DNA of 64,000 nucleotides from Tubiluchus corallicola (taxonomy: Eukaryota; Priapulida; Priapulimorpha; Priapulimorphida; Tubiluchidae), in the NCBI GenBank assembly GCA_030141605.1, contig JAQGDQ010000358.1, positions 21,001 to 85,000 on the forward strand, read 5' to 3'. Below are positions 63,695 to 64,000 of this stretch, piece after piece (position 1 is the stretch's first letter; each line of letters begins with the position of its first letter). The notes beneath the pieces are model-generated. The model was not told where the DNA came from. It searched no databases and worked only from the letters and a program-made list of their open reading frames with translations. A program made the position numbers and the translations under genes.

Positions 63695-64000
63695 GTATAT
63701 ACTTTAGAGAAATTTCTACCTGCTAAATTTTTACTATATAAAGATTTATGCACGTTACCGTTTCTATTGTAAAAGCACGTATTCGTCAATTTTAATGAAG
63801 TACCTGTCCTATAAATTTAATACGTGCTAGTAAAAAATCGTCTACTCGTAAAAGTTATTCGCAAAAGTTTCATTTTATGACATCTATAAAGTCTTCAGTG
63901 GTACACTTAGTTGCTAAAAGGCTGTGAAAATCGTTAACTCACTCACATCGGTCATTTACCCGCTTTCAAAACATAATAAATTGCACGGCATACTTTGTTT

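Overview
This is a eukaryotic window: AT-rich, dense in microsatellites and decayed transposons, with genes split into short exons joined by GT-AG introns whose phases match across every junction I checked. The gene content is that of a bilaterian animal. A tyrosine-decarboxylase type aromatic amino acid decarboxylase (the tyramine/octopamine pathway enzyme, absent from vertebrates), together with FOXJ1, TMEM26, a beta-hexosaminidase and a GT31 glycosyltransferase, points to an invertebrate such as a protostome, ambulacrarian or xenacoelomorph. I cannot name the species from sequence alone. Residue matches to families are from memory of family motifs; no search was run.

Layout. 1-4.1 kb: gene-poor DNA with two CTCF-like motifs, a SINE and simple repeats. 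4.3-12.3 kb, minus strand: a TMEM26-family membrane protein gene in six exons (one tentative). 12.3-19.5 kb: no gene seen; it holds a SINE, 5S-like DNA, microsatellites and a dead Ty3/gypsy pol fragment. 19.5-43.2 kb, plus strand: tyrosine decarboxylase, about 14 exons including a 20-nt microexon. Its introns carry LINE remnants, inverted repeats, long microsatellites and a decayed second copy of its own catalytic-loop exon. 44.07-47.7 kb, minus strand: a three-exon FOXJ1-type forkhead gene, tail to tail with the decarboxylase (about 0.86 kb between stop codons). 47.7-52.4 kb: no gene. 52.4-53.6 kb, plus: an intronless class A orphan GPCR. 55.1-56.15 kb, minus: an intronless GT31 beta-1,3-glycosyltransferase. 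58.2 kb to the end, plus: the 5' half of a lysosomal-type beta-hexosaminidase with two candidate signal-peptide first exons, separated in part by a fresh 304-bp tandem duplication; its 3' half, including the catalytic Asp-Glu exon, lies outside the window.

The genes do not form an operon or an obvious pathway. The decarboxylase makes monoamines, FOXJ1 drives motile-cilia programmes, the hexosaminidase and GT31 enzyme act on glycans in lysosome and Golgi, and the GPCR lacks the amine-binding aspartate, so it is not an obvious receptor for the decarboxylase product. I did not find a convincing wholly new system. The most unusual things are the exon duplication inside the decarboxylase gene, its long predicted N-terminal extension, the alternative first exons of the hexosaminidase, and several foldback or inverted-repeat structures.
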